From Autumnicola musiva (GTDB lineage: Bacteria; Bacteroidota; Bacteroidia; Flavobacteriales; Flavobacteriaceae), in NCBI RefSeq assembly GCF_031846585.1, contig NZ_JAVRHK010000006.1:176745-240744 (forward strand): 64,000 nucleotides of DNA, read 5' to 3'. The notes under the pieces are model-generated. The model was given only the letters and a program-made list of their open reading frames with translations. It was not told the origin of the DNA and did no database searches. Below are positions 8,804 through 17,891 of this stretch, piece after piece (position 1 is the first letter of the stretch; each line of letters opens with the position of its first letter). The position numbers and the translations under genes are program-made.

Positions 8804-9318
8804 TGTTTTGGTTTTTGATTATTTATTCCTTTATAAGCTGTTATACGTAACTGATGTCGATAAATTGTACTTTTCCATAATCTTCTGGTTTGACACGTAC
8901 AGCAGTAAAGCACTCATCCTATATTAGGAGTACCCATGCCTTTGACTCCCATTCATTTAAACGTTCCAGGATAAAAATCGCTGAAAGTACACATTGTGTT
9001 TGCATAATTTTATTAGTTAAGTACTACCTCCATAGTGCTATACCTGTAGAAATTAGCAACTTTAGAAAAAATACACATTAAATTAAAGGGATCCATTTGT
9101 GGGAACAATTTCGATTGTTCTAAATTTAAACATTCTACATAGCCTTTCACAGTCATTTAAAAAACTTTCACACCTGAAAATTCTTTTTTTTGCAGAACCT
9201 TAATATTTAAACCGAATCCCTCATTTCAATTTTGCGTATTCCCGCAACAGGAATAAAAAGAAACAATTAGAAAATAACAGGTGAGAGCCATCTACTTTTG
9301 TGATTTTGAATTTTCGTG
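8804..9318. other. Intergenic stretch without a convincing gene
   Basis: No supported coding sequence was found. A 7-bp stem, gaacaat (9103-9109) and attgttc (9114-9120), closes a ttcg tetraloop without a U-run. The region should hold the promoter of the SDR gene and the end of the glycosidase transcript. A short reading frame at 8890-9081 has no protein-like features. Confidence 0.5.
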
Positions 9319-10553
9319 TTATTCTTCCATTTTTAGCATATCTACTATTAACCCGCCCCAGGTAACCGGATTATAATATTCCCGGAATCCGCTTTTCTCA
9401 ATTAGTTTTTTATGCTTTCTACCAGCTTTTTAGATTCATCACCGTAACCCCTTATCATAATGAACTTATGCAAAAACCAGTTATGGACAATCCAGGTAGG
9501 TCCCCTCCAAATATATATGGATTGATTCGGGTTAAACGCGGCTTCCTTTTTTGCAAGGGAGGGAAGTGGGTAAGGCATTTGAAATTCTTTATTGTTGAAA
9601 AAGTGCCTTTTGGTTACTGCTTTACGGACTTCTTCAGAAATACCATCTAAAATAACAGGATAGAAAATAGTTGGAGTGAGAATTTTGATTTGCTCATTAT
9701 CTTTTCCATAGCAATCATAAAAAGCATCATCCTCTTTGTTATACATTAGTTCCATAATACTATCTACCACTTTGTTTGAAAGTTCAGCGTAAGCTTTCGC
9801 ATCAGGATCATTCATTATTTGACAAAGACGGGACATCGCTCTTAAATTTTGGGCATAAATGGTGTTAAAGGCTACATCTTTCACCAGGAAATATCCTTTT
9901 TTATAAATCCTTTTATAGTTATAATTATTTATATAATTTCTGAAGTCTATTCCTGTAAGCCTCAAAAATAATTGCCAGTTGGCTCTCCCAGGTTTAAAAC
10001 CTGCAGGTACATCAAAAGTTGGTTTCCAATCCATTCCGGATTCAAAACTTGAAATTATGGTAAGCAATTTATCATTTTGAAAATCACGGTTACCGGCCAG
10101 CCAGCTGTAGTATTTTTTTAACTTTGGAAGCATCTCCTTCAGAAATTTTTTGTCTCCCGAAGATTCATAAATGCGTTCCACGGCCTGGGCTACCAAAGGT
10201 GGTTGTATAATAGCGCTCGTATGGCTCCTGAAAAGGTTTCTTAACCGGGGCAAAGATTGAAATATGTCTGTCCATCTTCCCGGTTTCAACCTGTTCCAAT
10301 AGATCATATGTCCTACAAATTCATCTTTGTTTTGTAAAGCAAAAAGACTGCGGATATGTTTTTTAGCCATCTCATCTTCTCCCAGGGAACAAAAGATAAA
10401 GACATGAAAACATGTGTCCCAAAAAAAATTATAAGGATAGGTGCCTGGAGAAGGCCTTGTAAAATGGAAAAAAGGCTTGTTTTTACCTCCGCCTTTTTCC
10501 ATATTATCATTTAGTAATTTATTTACTTTTTCAAACAACTCCTTATTAGTCAT
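9319..10553 (-). CDS. MGH1/GH63-like six-hairpin glycoside hydrolase, reading frame changed near the C-terminus
   Basis: The main frame runs from ATG at 10553 to a TAA at 9402-9404 (383 residues). It shows an alpha/alpha-toroid glycosidase related to trehalase and amylo-alpha-1,6-glucosidase types: 'NFFWDTCFHVFI' near residues 42-53, 'SGMDWKP' and 'YIWRGPTWIVHNWFL'. The -1 frame continues past the stop for ~28 residues, 'LIEKSGFREYYNPVTWGG' and a Met/Glu tail, to TAA at 9319-9321. This is the normal C-terminal segment of such enzymes. The switch point is the heptamer A AAA AAC (complement of 9405-9411) in the correct phase. It could be a one-base homopolymer deletion, a sequencing error or programmed -1 frameshifting. 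The substrate is unknown and no signal peptide is seen. Confidence 0.8.
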
Positions 10554-10598
10554 CTAACATTTTCTAATCTTTAAATTTACTTTCTCGGGTTACACCTG

Positions 10599-12200
10599 TT
10601 ATTTCACATACTTACCCCATAAGCCGTAGCGCTCCTTTATTACTCCTGTAGGGATAGAAAGTCCTGCAACCAGTAATCCGGCAATAAGGCCTGTTATGCA
10701 CAGGCCGATAGGGGTATTATCTACAAACCAGGGTCCAATTGCCATGGCCAGGCCAAGCAGAATATTGAGATACCTGCCGCGACGCACAATTTCTCCCATA
10801 CAAATTACGGACACCACCACAATAAGTGATCCGCTTAAATGAAAAATATCAGAAGCAGTTTTCTGAATACCTACCTCAAAAACAGCCGGAACAAACATTG
10901 CTGCTATTCCAATTATTGTGCATACGCCAAGGGTCCATGGAACGCTCATTCCCCAAACAGAAGATTTAAAAACCTTTACGGGCTTTTGAGGAAATTCAAT
11001 CAATTCTGTTGTTCTTTCATCTTTATTCATTTCAAAGGCCTTTCCGCCTTTCCAAAAAACATCCCACATATTGTCACCTCTGCGTTTTGCCTGTACCATG
11101 TGTTGCCCCATAGCAATTACTTCATCAAATTCCAATGGAATCATAGGCAACATTATTGCCGCGGCTAAAAGGCAAAAGGTACACCATTCTCCCACTACAA
11201 CCGGCTGTGAAATCACCAGGAAAATATGTACCAGACCAAGCGGAATTACCAGTATTCCGAAGAAAGTTACCATCCACGGCATTGTGCGCCAGCGGGTGGG
11301 GCTTCCCATCCAACCCATTAGAAACTCAAAAGTATAAGCCAGGGCTCCCATGGCCCCGTCAGAAATTGGGAACGAATGGGACATATTGGAATTTAAAACC
11401 TTCATAGTACCCTCTCCGAAAAACGGATCCCAGGCAGTATCCAGGTAACCCAGCTGAAAGGCTCCTAAATATCTTGAAACAACCCATCCAAAAAAAGCAA
11501 GTACAATCATTATCCAACGCTGCGGCCAGCTTGAAGGATTATAGGTCCAGCCCGGCGGCACCTGTGATCCCATTTTCATATAAGTAATCATATTGGGCAT
11601 ACCGGGGATTAGAATGATTAAAGCTATTACCAAAGCTCCCACCATTGTTGAATTAAGATAACCTACCGCAGTTGGTGACCAGAATATAAGGGGAGCAAAC
11701 GTGATCCATATCCCTACAAAACAACAAACCCACAAACTCACAGGACGGTTAGGCGTAAGGGACCGCCATCCAAAAATCATCAGCAAAATTCCGCTAATAA
11801 TATCACTCCACCGCATTACCATTATCCGCTCACTTAATGTAAGCCAGACTTCTCGTCCACCACTGGGTTCAACGGTGCCTACAGAATAATTGAAAGTAAT
11901 TGGAAAAAGGATCATCCATCCCCCCAATAGAACGATAAGCCAATATACCCAAAGCGTCTGTTTATGGTGCATATGGAGCATATTCATTCTTTTTTCCATA
12001 GGCATATCCATACCTTCTCGGGACTGTTTTTTCTTCTTTTTATCCTTATCCTGATCTTTCTTTTCCTGCTTATCCCCGGAGCCATTATTAATTTGCATTT
12101 CGGCCATGGGACGGGTAACACCACGGTTTCCCATGCTTCCACTATTTTGTTTATTCTTGTCATCTTTTTTTCCCTGATTTTGATCGTCATTTTCAGTCAT
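10599..12200 (-). CDS. Membrane protein combining SPW repeats and a VKOR-like domain
   Basis: This 533-residue protein starts with ~75 hydrophilic residues rich in Lys, Asp and Asn, then ~12 membrane segments. An SPW-repeat region spans ~80-205 ('RWSDIISGILLMIFG', 'WITFAPLIFWSP'). The central part (~230-360) resembles vitamin K epoxide reductase homologues and ends in the pair CTFC at residues 340-343, the usual redox CxxC of the family. A second SPW-like region fills ~405-520. VKOR homologues reoxidise DsbA-like partners, but no thioredoxin-like domain or neighbour is present, so the partner is unknown. It is followed by the glycosidase on the same strand. Confidence 0.8.
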   Translation of the reverse strand: MTENDDQNQGKKDDKNKQNSGSMGNRGVTRPMAEMQINNGSGDKQEKKDQDKDKKKKKQSREGMDMPMEKRMNMLHMHHKQTLWVYWLIVLLGGWMILFPITFNYSVGTVEPSGGREVWLTLSERIMVMRWSDIISGILLMIFGWRSLTPNRPVSLWVCCFVGIWITFAPLIFWSPTAVGYLNSTMVGALVIALIILIPGMPNMITYMKMGSQVPPGWTYNPSSWPQRWIMIVLAFFGWVVSRYLGAFQLGYLDTAWDPFFGEGTMKVLNSNMSHSFPISDGAMGALAYTFEFLMGWMGSPTRWRTMPWMVTFFGILVIPLGLVHIFLVISQPVVVGEWCTFCLLAAAIMLPMIPLEFDEVIAMGQHMVQAKRRGDNMWDVFWKGGKAFEMNKDERTTELIEFPQKPVKVFKSSVWGMSVPWTLGVCTIIGIAAMFVPAVFEVGIQKTASDIFHLSGSLIVVVSVICMGEIVRRGRYLNILLGLAMAIGPWFVDNTPIGLCITGLIAGLLVAGLSIPTGVIKERYGLWGKYVK

Positions 12201-12501
12201 ATCAGTTTCTTTTTGGCAGGTTTCTTAAACTTTATTTTGCTTCTGAAGAATCCAAATACCTTCAGAAAAATTATTACCGGGAACCACGGCAGGATTCAAA
12301 ATCTTCTTTTTCAAAAAATCGCTTTTCAGAATATCCGAAGGTACTACGTAATTAAAATTAATTAGGAATGGCTACAAAGCATTTTAAAATTATGGTAAAA
12401 GATTTCAAAATACTGGAATTCCCGCCTCCGGCTTATTGAAAATAATAACATTTTGCAATTTTATAACAGCTTTTCGTTGTAATAAATACGAACTTAAGCA
12501 G
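12201..12501. other. Divergent intergenic region between the VKOR/SPW and SDR genes
   Basis: About 300 bases separate two divergent genes. The sequence is AT-rich, with no clear exact TAnnTTTG box or strong inverted repeat. An in-frame extension of the SDR gene back to 12436 is possible but reads unlike a protein N-terminus. Confidence 0.4.
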
Positions 12502-13233
12502 ATGGAAAATTTAAAAAATAAGATCGCACTTATAACTGGTGGGAGCAGAGGAATTGGACGTTCAATAGCTTTGGCACTCGGGAAAGAAGGAAGTCATGTT
12601 GCCGTTAATTATCAACATTCAGAAGATAAAGCCGAAGAAGTTTGTGAAATGATAAAGGAAAATGGAGGAAAAGCTATTGCCGTACAGGCAGATGTTTCAG
12701 AAGAAAGAGAAGTCAAAAAAATGATTAATAGAGTGAGGAATGAATTAGGTGAGATTGAAATCCTTATCAATAATGCCGGCATCGCCAAAAAGCAGAAGGT
12801 AGAAGACGTAAGTCTGCAGGATTTTGATAAGGCCATAAAAGTTAATCTAAGATCCGGGTTCCTTGTAACGCAGGAAGTACTACCGGCTATGCGCCGCAAA
12901 AAATGGGGCCGTATTTTAATGATTTCCTCCGTGGCTGCCCAAACCGGGGGAGTGGTGGGAGTAGATTATGCTACTTCCAAAGCCGGACAACTGGGCATGA
13001 TGAGATATTATGCTAAAAATCTTGCTGAAGAAAATATTACTGCCAATGCCATTGCTCCGGCACTTATAGATACCGATATGGTAGAAGGTCTAGGCGGCGT
13101 AAAACCCGAAATTATTCCTGTAAAGCGGTTTGGAAAACCCGAAGAAGTTGCCAGCCTTTCTATAAGTATATTGAAAAATGGGTATATTACCGGACAGACT
13201 TTTAATATAAATGGAGGTATGCAGCCGAGTTAA
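12502..13233 (+). CDS. SDR-family 3-oxoacyl-ACP reductase-like protein (FabG-like)
   Basis: The ATG at 12502 is chosen over an upstream in-frame ATG at 12436 because the SDR core begins right after it. The product is 243 residues, the standard FabG length. It shows 'LITGGSRGIGRSIALALG', 'EILINNAG', 'ISSVAAQTGGVVGVDYATSKAG' (Ser-Tyr-Lys catalytic set) and the C-terminal 'GYITGQTFNINGGMQ'. It reduces a keto group with NADPH; it could serve fatty-acid metabolism or another 3-keto substrate. No other fatty-acid genes are adjacent. A small membrane protein starts 9 bases downstream. Confidence 0.9.
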   Translation: MENLKNKIALITGGSRGIGRSIALALGKEGSHVAVNYQHSEDKAEEVCEMIKENGGKAIAVQADVSEEREVKKMINRVRNELGEIEILINNAGIAKKQKVEDVSLQDFDKAIKVNLRSGFLVTQEVLPAMRRKKWGRILMISSVAAQTGGVVGVDYATSKAGQLGMMRYYAKNLAEENITANAIAPALIDTDMVEGLGGVKPEIIPVKRFGKPEEVASLSISILKNGYITGQTFNINGGMQPS

Positions 13234-13242
13234 ACAGACCAC

Positions 13243-13470
13243 ATGATTTTAGGAATCTTATTTTTAATTTTATTGCTTATTATCTGGAGTTGGGCAATTA
13301 CAGACCTTTTAAAATCCAGGTTACCTAATTCTGAATTAAAGCCGTTATGGATGGTTATCATTTTATTTTTTCCTGTTATTGGTTCGCTTTTATATTTTCA
13401 GCTTAAGAAAAAAATGAAATCAGATAACAGGAGAGTTTTTCAACCTGACTTTAAAACTTCAGCTAAATAA
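13243..13470 (+). CDS. Small membrane protein with PLDc_N-type domain
   Basis: This 75-residue protein has two hydrophobic helices (~residues 2-24 and 34-54) separated by a short polar loop, then a basic tail. The layout 'WAITDLLKSR...PLWMVIILFFPVIGSLLYF' is typical of the phospholipase D-nuclease N-terminal family, which is a membrane anchor without the catalytic HKD motif. It starts 9 bases after the SDR gene and is probably co-transcribed with it. The function is unknown. Confidence 0.8.
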   Translation: MILGILFLILLLIIWSWAITDLLKSRLPNSELKPLWMVIILFFPVIGSLLYFQLKKKMKSDNRRVFQPDFKTSAK

Positions 13471-13648
13471 AAGAGATAGAATTAAGAATTTTTTGGAATA
13501 TTCTTTAAATTAGATAGCTGTATACTTTATGACACCCAACTTTTTTTCAGAAAAGTTGCTTTCATATTAATATATGCAATTCCGTAGCCATGGACATGTT
13601 TGAATTTATAAACATATTCATGTAAACGGAAACTAAAAACCCGAACAA

Positions 13649-14740
13649 ATGAAGAAGATGCTGAGTTGTAACTGTGGAAACCACCATTCATTACATTGTA
13701 TTGTACCCCCATATATGCTGGAAGCTATGGCTGTCTCTCCTAATGAAAAGGTGCGGCAGATGGCCTTAAGGAACATTGAAACCGCCGCCGAAGTACGTAC
13801 TGAAAGAAGGTTATTATGGCCGGAAACTGTGGCCTCCTTACTTACCAATAAAGAAGGCAAAAATCGTGAAGTGTATGATATGCTTAACAGGCCGAACCGC
13901 CGTGATCTCCTACCAGGGAAACTGGTAAGAAGGGAAGGGCAGGAGCCGGTAGAAGACCCTGCCGTAAATGAGGCTTATGATTATTCGGGCAATACTTATG
14001 ATTTCTACTGGGAATTATTTAATCGTGATTCTCTGGATGACAGCGGCCTTACATTGATCTCCTCTGTTCATCTTGGAGAAAATTATAACAATGCTTTCTG
14101 GAACGGGAGTCAGATGGCTTATGGTGACGGAGATGATTTTATTTTCCGGAGATTCACAAGAGGTTTAGATGTGATTGGGCATGAACTCACCCATGGTGTA
14201 ATTTCTTATACTTCCAGGCTTGTATACAGAAATGAAGCGGGGGCAATTAATGAACATCTGGCAGATGTATTTGGGAGTCTCGTAAAACAATGGGTACTGA
14301 AGCAAGACGCCGAAACGGCGAACTGGCTTATGGGGGAAGAGATTATTATTCCTTCTCCTACCAGGAAGGCCATCCGGGATATGAGAAATCCTGGAACAGC
14401 TTATGTTAATGATCCCGATTTAGGCACCGATCCACAGCCTGATCATTATGCCAACAAATATACCGGAATGCAGGATAATGGGGGAGTGCACATCAATTCC
14501 GGAATTCCTAACAAAGCTTTCTGCGAAGCAGCCTTACAAATGGGAGGTTTTGCGTGGGAAAAAGCAGGGCGAATATGGTATGAAGCCATGCTGCAGCTTA
14601 ATTCCAACAGTAATTTTGAACAACTGGTAAGAATAACTGCAAATATTACCATCAATCTCTATGGCCAAAATAGCCCAGAGCACGAAGCCGTTCTTTACGG
14701 CTGGGAAAAAGTAGGTTTATATGAAAATACATTGTGTTAA
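13649..14740 (+). CDS. M4-family metallopeptidase, protealysin-like
   Basis: This 363-residue thermolysin-family zinc protease has the motif HELTH at 178-182, the third zinc ligand Glu202 in 'INEHLADVFG' and the catalytic His281 in 'VHINSGIPNKAF'. There is no signal peptide. The N-terminus holds 'IVPPYMLEAMA' at ~18-28, the short propeptide motif of protealysins, preceded by an unusual Cys/His-rich 'SCNCGNHHSLHC'. Protealysins are intracellular proteases with a short self-cleaved propeptide. The stop overlaps the next gene by 20 bases, which encodes an emfourin-like inhibitor, as in known protealysin operons. Confidence 0.93.
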   Translation: MKKMLSCNCGNHHSLHCIVPPYMLEAMAVSPNEKVRQMALRNIETAAEVRTERRLLWPETVASLLTNKEGKNREVYDMLNRPNRRDLLPGKLVRREGQEPVEDPAVNEAYDYSGNTYDFYWELFNRDSLDDSGLTLISSVHLGENYNNAFWNGSQMAYGDGDDFIFRRFTRGLDVIGHELTHGVISYTSRLVYRNEAGAINEHLADVFGSLVKQWVLKQDAETANWLMGEEIIIPSPTRKAIRDMRNPGTAYVNDPDLGTDPQPDHYANKYTGMQDNGGVHINSGIPNKAFCEAALQMGGFAWEKAGRIWYEAMLQLNSNSNFEQLVRITANITINLYGQNSPEHEAVLYGWEKVGLYENTLC

Positions 14741-14987
14741 AAGTGGCGGTTTTTTAGGAAGACAGCAAAGCTGCGTTATTGAACTGGAAGAGTTAAATAC
14801 TTCAGAAAATATGGCTTTTAAAGAAGTGGCTAAGGAAAACCGAACAAATGAAAGCATGCGCGATTCTTACGTCTATTATTTCAGTTTTGAAGAAAATAAT
14901 GCAAAAAAAGAAGTAAACCTTGAAGAGTCGCTGATACAGGAAAAAATGCAGCCGTTTATTGATAAAGTGAACAGTAAACTAAGCTGA
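14721..14987 (+). CDS. Emfourin-like inhibitor of the M4 protease
   Basis: This 88-residue protein begins inside the last codons of the protease gene. It opens with 'MKIHCVKSGGFLGRQQ', which resembles the N-terminus of emfourin, the protein inhibitor of protealysin in Serratia, followed by alternating strands and a final helix. Emfourin genes form bicistronic operons with protealysin genes, and here the coding regions overlap by 20 bases, implying translational coupling. The product probably binds the mature protease in the cytoplasm. The assignment rests on the N-terminal pattern and the context. Confidence 0.8.
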   Translation: MKIHCVKSGGFLGRQQSCVIELEELNTSENMAFKEVAKENRTNESMRDSYVYYFSFEENNAKKEVNLEESLIQEKMQPFIDKVNSKLS

Positions 14988-15011
14988 TGCTCCATCATTA
15001 AATTCTCACGT

Positions 15012-15440
15012 ATGAGCAGGTTATTTTATGAAGAAAAAGGACTTCACGGTTTCAGGGCTTCCGAAAAACCTGAAAGAAAAAGGGTAAAAAGTTATCTGGA
15101 GAAGGTTTCTTCCCTTGTCCCTGCTGAAATTATTGCCGGTTATCTCGCGATGCTGGGATTCTTGGAAAAGGAGGAGGGAAGTGTTATAGTGGAAAAACAA
15201 GGTTTGCTAATAGGTATTTTCTTTTTTTGTCTTATTCTTACTCCGCTTTACCTCAATTTTCAGGCTGAAGCCGGTAAACCCAAAATTATGCATTTGGTTT
15301 TGTCTTCGCTGGCTTTCATTATCTGGGCCTACGTTACCAGTGGAGAAAAATTCAGCGGTATCTATTATGATGCCGATGTAGCTTCAATTAGCCTGATTGC
15401 ATTTAGCCTTGTAAGCGTTTTGGTACCTCTAAAAAAATAA
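15012..15440 (+). CDS. Uncharacterised small membrane protein in the protease operon
   Basis: This 142-residue protein has a basic N-terminal ~30 residues, then 'YLEKVSSLVPAEIIAGYLAML' and three or four hydrophobic helices (~38-52, 65-83, 92-108, 121-139). I do not know its family. A Leu-Val-Pro-Ala-Glu motif at the membrane entry looks conserved in type. It starts 24 bases after the inhibitor gene, so it is likely in the same transcript and might localise or be cleaved by the protease; that is inference from position only. Confidence 0.7.
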   Translation: MSRLFYEEKGLHGFRASEKPERKRVKSYLEKVSSLVPAEIIAGYLAMLGFLEKEEGSVIVEKQGLLIGIFFFCLILTPLYLNFQAEAGKPKIMHLVLSSLAFIIWAYVTSGEKFSGIYYDADVASISLIAFSLVSVLVPLKK

Positions 15441-15483
15441 TTGTTTTTTCCACTGTTAAGCATCTGCAGGAGAATCATATTAC

Positions 15484-15491
15484 TAAATTTG
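15484..15491 (+). promoter_or_regulatory. Predicted -7 box of the MFS transporter gene
   Basis: TAAATTTG matches the Bacteroidota consensus TAnnTTTG, 33 bases before the start codon, giving a leader of about 25-30 nt. Confidence 0.45.
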
Positions 15492-15524
15492 TGTAAGTTT
15501 TTAATATGATCTTTATACTCTTCT

Positions 15525-16790
15525 ATGCCTAAAAATGATCCCTATGCTGCGTTACGCTACGGGGAATTTCGTACTTTTTTACTCGTGCGCTTCGCATTTG
15601 TTTTTGCCCGTACCATGCAATTTATTGTTATAGAGTGGGAGGTTTATAATATTACCAAAGATCCGTTTTCCCTGGGAATAATTGGATTAATGGAAGTAAT
15701 TCCCGCAGTTGGACTTGCGCTTTTTGCTGGCCATATTGTAGATCAAAAAGAAAAGAAAGGCTTGCTTTTAAAGTGCCTGCTTGGCTTTTCGGTAATTAGC
15801 GTTGGATTGTTTTTGCTTACCTGGCCCAGGGTTATCGATGATTTATCCCAGCAATTTACACTGTATTCAATTTACTTTCTAATCTTTTTAGGAGGGATAG
15901 TTCGAGCATTTCTGGGACCTACAAATTTTTCCCTATTTGCGCTTATTGTACCTAAAAAAGTATATCCCAACGCTGCCACCTGGAATAGTTCAATCTGGCA
16001 GGCGGGAGCTGTATTAGGGCCAGCATTGGCAGGATTCAGCATTCACTGGATTGGGGTTCACTGGTCTATGTGCCTTATCTTCGGATTTTCATTAATCGCG
16101 CTTATTGCCCTTTTACAAATTCCAAAAAAACCAATCCTGAATCCAAAAATCGGAGAGCCGGTGATGAAAAGTCTATTGGAAGGAGTAAAATTTGTTTACA
16201 ATGCAAAAATAATATTTGGAGCAATCGCGCTGGATATGATAGCCGTACTTTTTGGTGGGGCAGTGGCTTTATTACCGGTTTTCGCACAGGATATTTTAAA
16301 AGTTGGCCCGGAAGGTTTCGGTATTCTTCGTGCAGCTCCTGCCGTGGGTGCAGTACTCATCATGTTTACTTCAGCTTATTATCCACTTAATAAAAACGCA
16401 GGGATAAAGTTGCTGGGATCCATCTTTGGGTTTGGACTTTGTATTATCGCTTTTGGCCTTTCGAATATTTTCTGGGTATCGGTGATTGCTTTATTTTTAA
16501 GTGGTGCCACAGATGGCATTTCCATGATTATAAGGCAAACCATTCTTCAGCTTAAAACGCCTGATCATATGCGGGGCAGGGTTTCTTCAGTTAACTCTAT
16601 GTTTGTGGGTTCTTCCAACGAACTGGGGGCTTTCGAAAGTGGACTTACCGCAAAACTGATGGGAACAGTGACAGCGGTTGTTTTTGGCGGAAGTATGACT
16701 TTATTAACCGTATTGGGAATGGGAATTGCTTTCCCAGGGTTTAGAAAACTGGATCTTCGGAAGGATCTGGAAGAACATGAAAAGGAATAG
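15525..16790 (+). CDS. Major facilitator superfamily exporter (EntS-like DHA3 type)
   Basis: This 421-residue protein has about 12 membrane helices in two halves. The first half contains 'FAGHIVDQKEKKGLLLK', the MFS motif A region between helices 2 and 3 (usually GxLaDrxGRR). The second half has 'TPDHMRGRVSSVNSMFVGSSNELGAFESG', typical of the EntS/multidrug DHA3 branch. It probably exports a small amphiphilic compound or siderophore using the proton gradient. It stands alone after the protease operon with its own promoter; the substrate cannot be told. Confidence 0.9.
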   Translation: MPKNDPYAALRYGEFRTFLLVRFAFVFARTMQFIVIEWEVYNITKDPFSLGIIGLMEVIPAVGLALFAGHIVDQKEKKGLLLKCLLGFSVISVGLFLLTWPRVIDDLSQQFTLYSIYFLIFLGGIVRAFLGPTNFSLFALIVPKKVYPNAATWNSSIWQAGAVLGPALAGFSIHWIGVHWSMCLIFGFSLIALIALLQIPKKPILNPKIGEPVMKSLLEGVKFVYNAKIIFGAIALDMIAVLFGGAVALLPVFAQDILKVGPEGFGILRAAPAVGAVLIMFTSAYYPLNKNAGIKLLGSIFGFGLCIIAFGLSNIFWVSVIALFLSGATDGISMIIRQTILQLKTPDHMRGRVSSVNSMFVGSSNELGAFESGLTAKLMGTVTAVVFGGSMTLLTVLGMGIAFPGFRKLDLRKDLEEHEKE

Positions 16791-16823
16791 GGAAATTCTG
16801 AAATAAGGCTTATTTTACATTAT

Positions 16824-17120
16824 ATGAATAAGACCGTTATTAAAGCGATAGAAAACAGGAATCTCCTGAAGTTTACATATCATGAACATTACCGCCTGGT
16901 GGAGCCGCACAGGTATGGCCGGTTTAAAAACGGTAATGAGAACCTTCTTGCTTATCAAACAGAAGGTACGGGAGAAAACCCTGAAATTCCCGGCTGGAAA
17001 ATGTTTAAGGTTGCTGAAATTGAAAATTTGAATGTTCTGGATATGAAATTCACCAGTAAACGCCCCGGATATGAATTTGGAAAAACCGATATGGAATTGA
17101 TTTACGCAGAAGTATTTTAA
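16824..17120 (+). CDS. Stand-alone WYL-domain protein
   Basis: This 98-residue protein corresponds to one WYL domain without a DNA-binding part: 'AIENRNLLKFTYHEHYRLVEPHRYG', an inserted loop and 'PGWKMFKVAEIENLNVLD'. WYL domains bind ligands, possibly nucleotides or single-stranded nucleic acid, and usually belong to transcription factors. Isolated short forms occur in Bacteroidota with no known function. It follows the MFS gene by 33 bases and may be co-transcribed. Confidence 0.75.
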   Translation: MNKTVIKAIENRNLLKFTYHEHYRLVEPHRYGRFKNGNENLLAYQTEGTGENPEIPGWKMFKVAEIENLNVLDMKFTSKRPGYEFGKTDMELIYAEVF

Positions 17121-17191
17121 ACTTTCTAATGGCGAAAATGTATATTGAATTCTAAATGTTGTTGAAAGTATAATACCAGCAGTATGCGGCG

Positions 17192-17218
17192 AGGTCGAAT
17201 TTAGGACCTTTTTATTTT
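17192..17218 (+). terminator. Probable terminator after the WYL-domain gene
   Basis: A short stem, aggtc (17192-17196) with gacct (17205-17209), is followed by TTTTTATTTT. The stem is only 5 bp, so strength is uncertain. Confidence 0.5.
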
Positions 17219-17304
17219 GGATACAGTATAGAGGAAAGATCTAATTTAATCCTACATCCTGAACTACAATATTATACTAACTGGAAACCAAGATTTTACT
17301 AATA

Positions 17305-17802
17305 ATGGCTGAAGTATTACAAAAAATAGCTCTGGGTGGCGGCTGCCACTGGTGTATAGAAGCTGTTTTCCAGATGCTGAAAGGAGTAACTGAAGTAAAG
17401 CAGGGTTATGTGGCTTCAACCGGTGAAAACTGCAATTTTTCCGAAGCTGTTATTGTTCATTTTAATCCTAAAATTATTCCGCTGCATCGCCTTATAGAAA
17501 TTCATTTGCGCACTCACAACAGTACATCCAACCATAGTTTTCGTAAAAAATATCGTTCTGCAGTCTATTATTTTAATCAAAAGCAAAAGGAGGAAGGCAA
17601 AATTGCACTTCGATTCCTTCAAAATTATTTCGAAGAAAAAATTATCACTAAAGCAATTCCATTCAGGGAATTTAAAGCTTCCCGTGAAGCAATTCAGGAT
17701 TATTATCAAAAAGATCCGGAGAAACCTTTCTGTAAAAACTATATCGATCCAAAGTTGAAATTAATTTTGCGGGAGTTTTCCGAAAATATGAAAAAACATT
17801 AA
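17305..17802 (+). CDS. msrA: Peptide-methionine (S)-S-oxide reductase
   Basis: This 165-residue protein has the catalytic motif 'GGGCHWCIEAVF' (usual form GCFWC), in which the first Cys attacks methionine sulfoxide. It keeps the family order: 'KGVTEVKQGYVAS', 'HFNPKIIPLHRLIEIHLRTHNS' and 'KYRSAVYYF'. It is slightly shorter than typical MsrA and lacks the C-terminal recycling Cys-rich tail, although a Cys follows in 'KPFCKNYIDPK'. It repairs oxidised methionines using thioredoxin in the cytoplasm. The gene is monocistronic as far as visible. Confidence 0.92.
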   Translation: MAEVLQKIALGGGCHWCIEAVFQMLKGVTEVKQGYVASTGENCNFSEAVIVHFNPKIIPLHRLIEIHLRTHNSTSNHSFRKKYRSAVYYFNQKQKEEGKIALRFLQNYFEEKIITKAIPFREFKASREAIQDYYQKDPEKPFCKNYIDPKLKLILREFSENMKKH

Positions 17803-17891
17803 TCTTTATGTTCCTTAAATATGCAGGCGTACCTTGATTTCTAATAATTATTAAGTTGAATTATAATTAAATTAAAGCAGAAGTTTTACTC

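Noticed and set aside
8890..9081. 63-residue reading frame in the gap upstream of the SDR gene
   Set aside because: No protein-like composition, no promoter or initiation context, and nothing around supports it.
9103..9120. Stem with ttcg tetraloop as terminator
   Set aside because: The stem is only 7 bp and no U-run follows on either strand.
12436..12501. Upstream in-frame ATG for the FabG-like gene
   Set aside because: The 22 added residues precede the normal SDR N-terminus and include no conserved feature; standard length fits the ATG at 12502.
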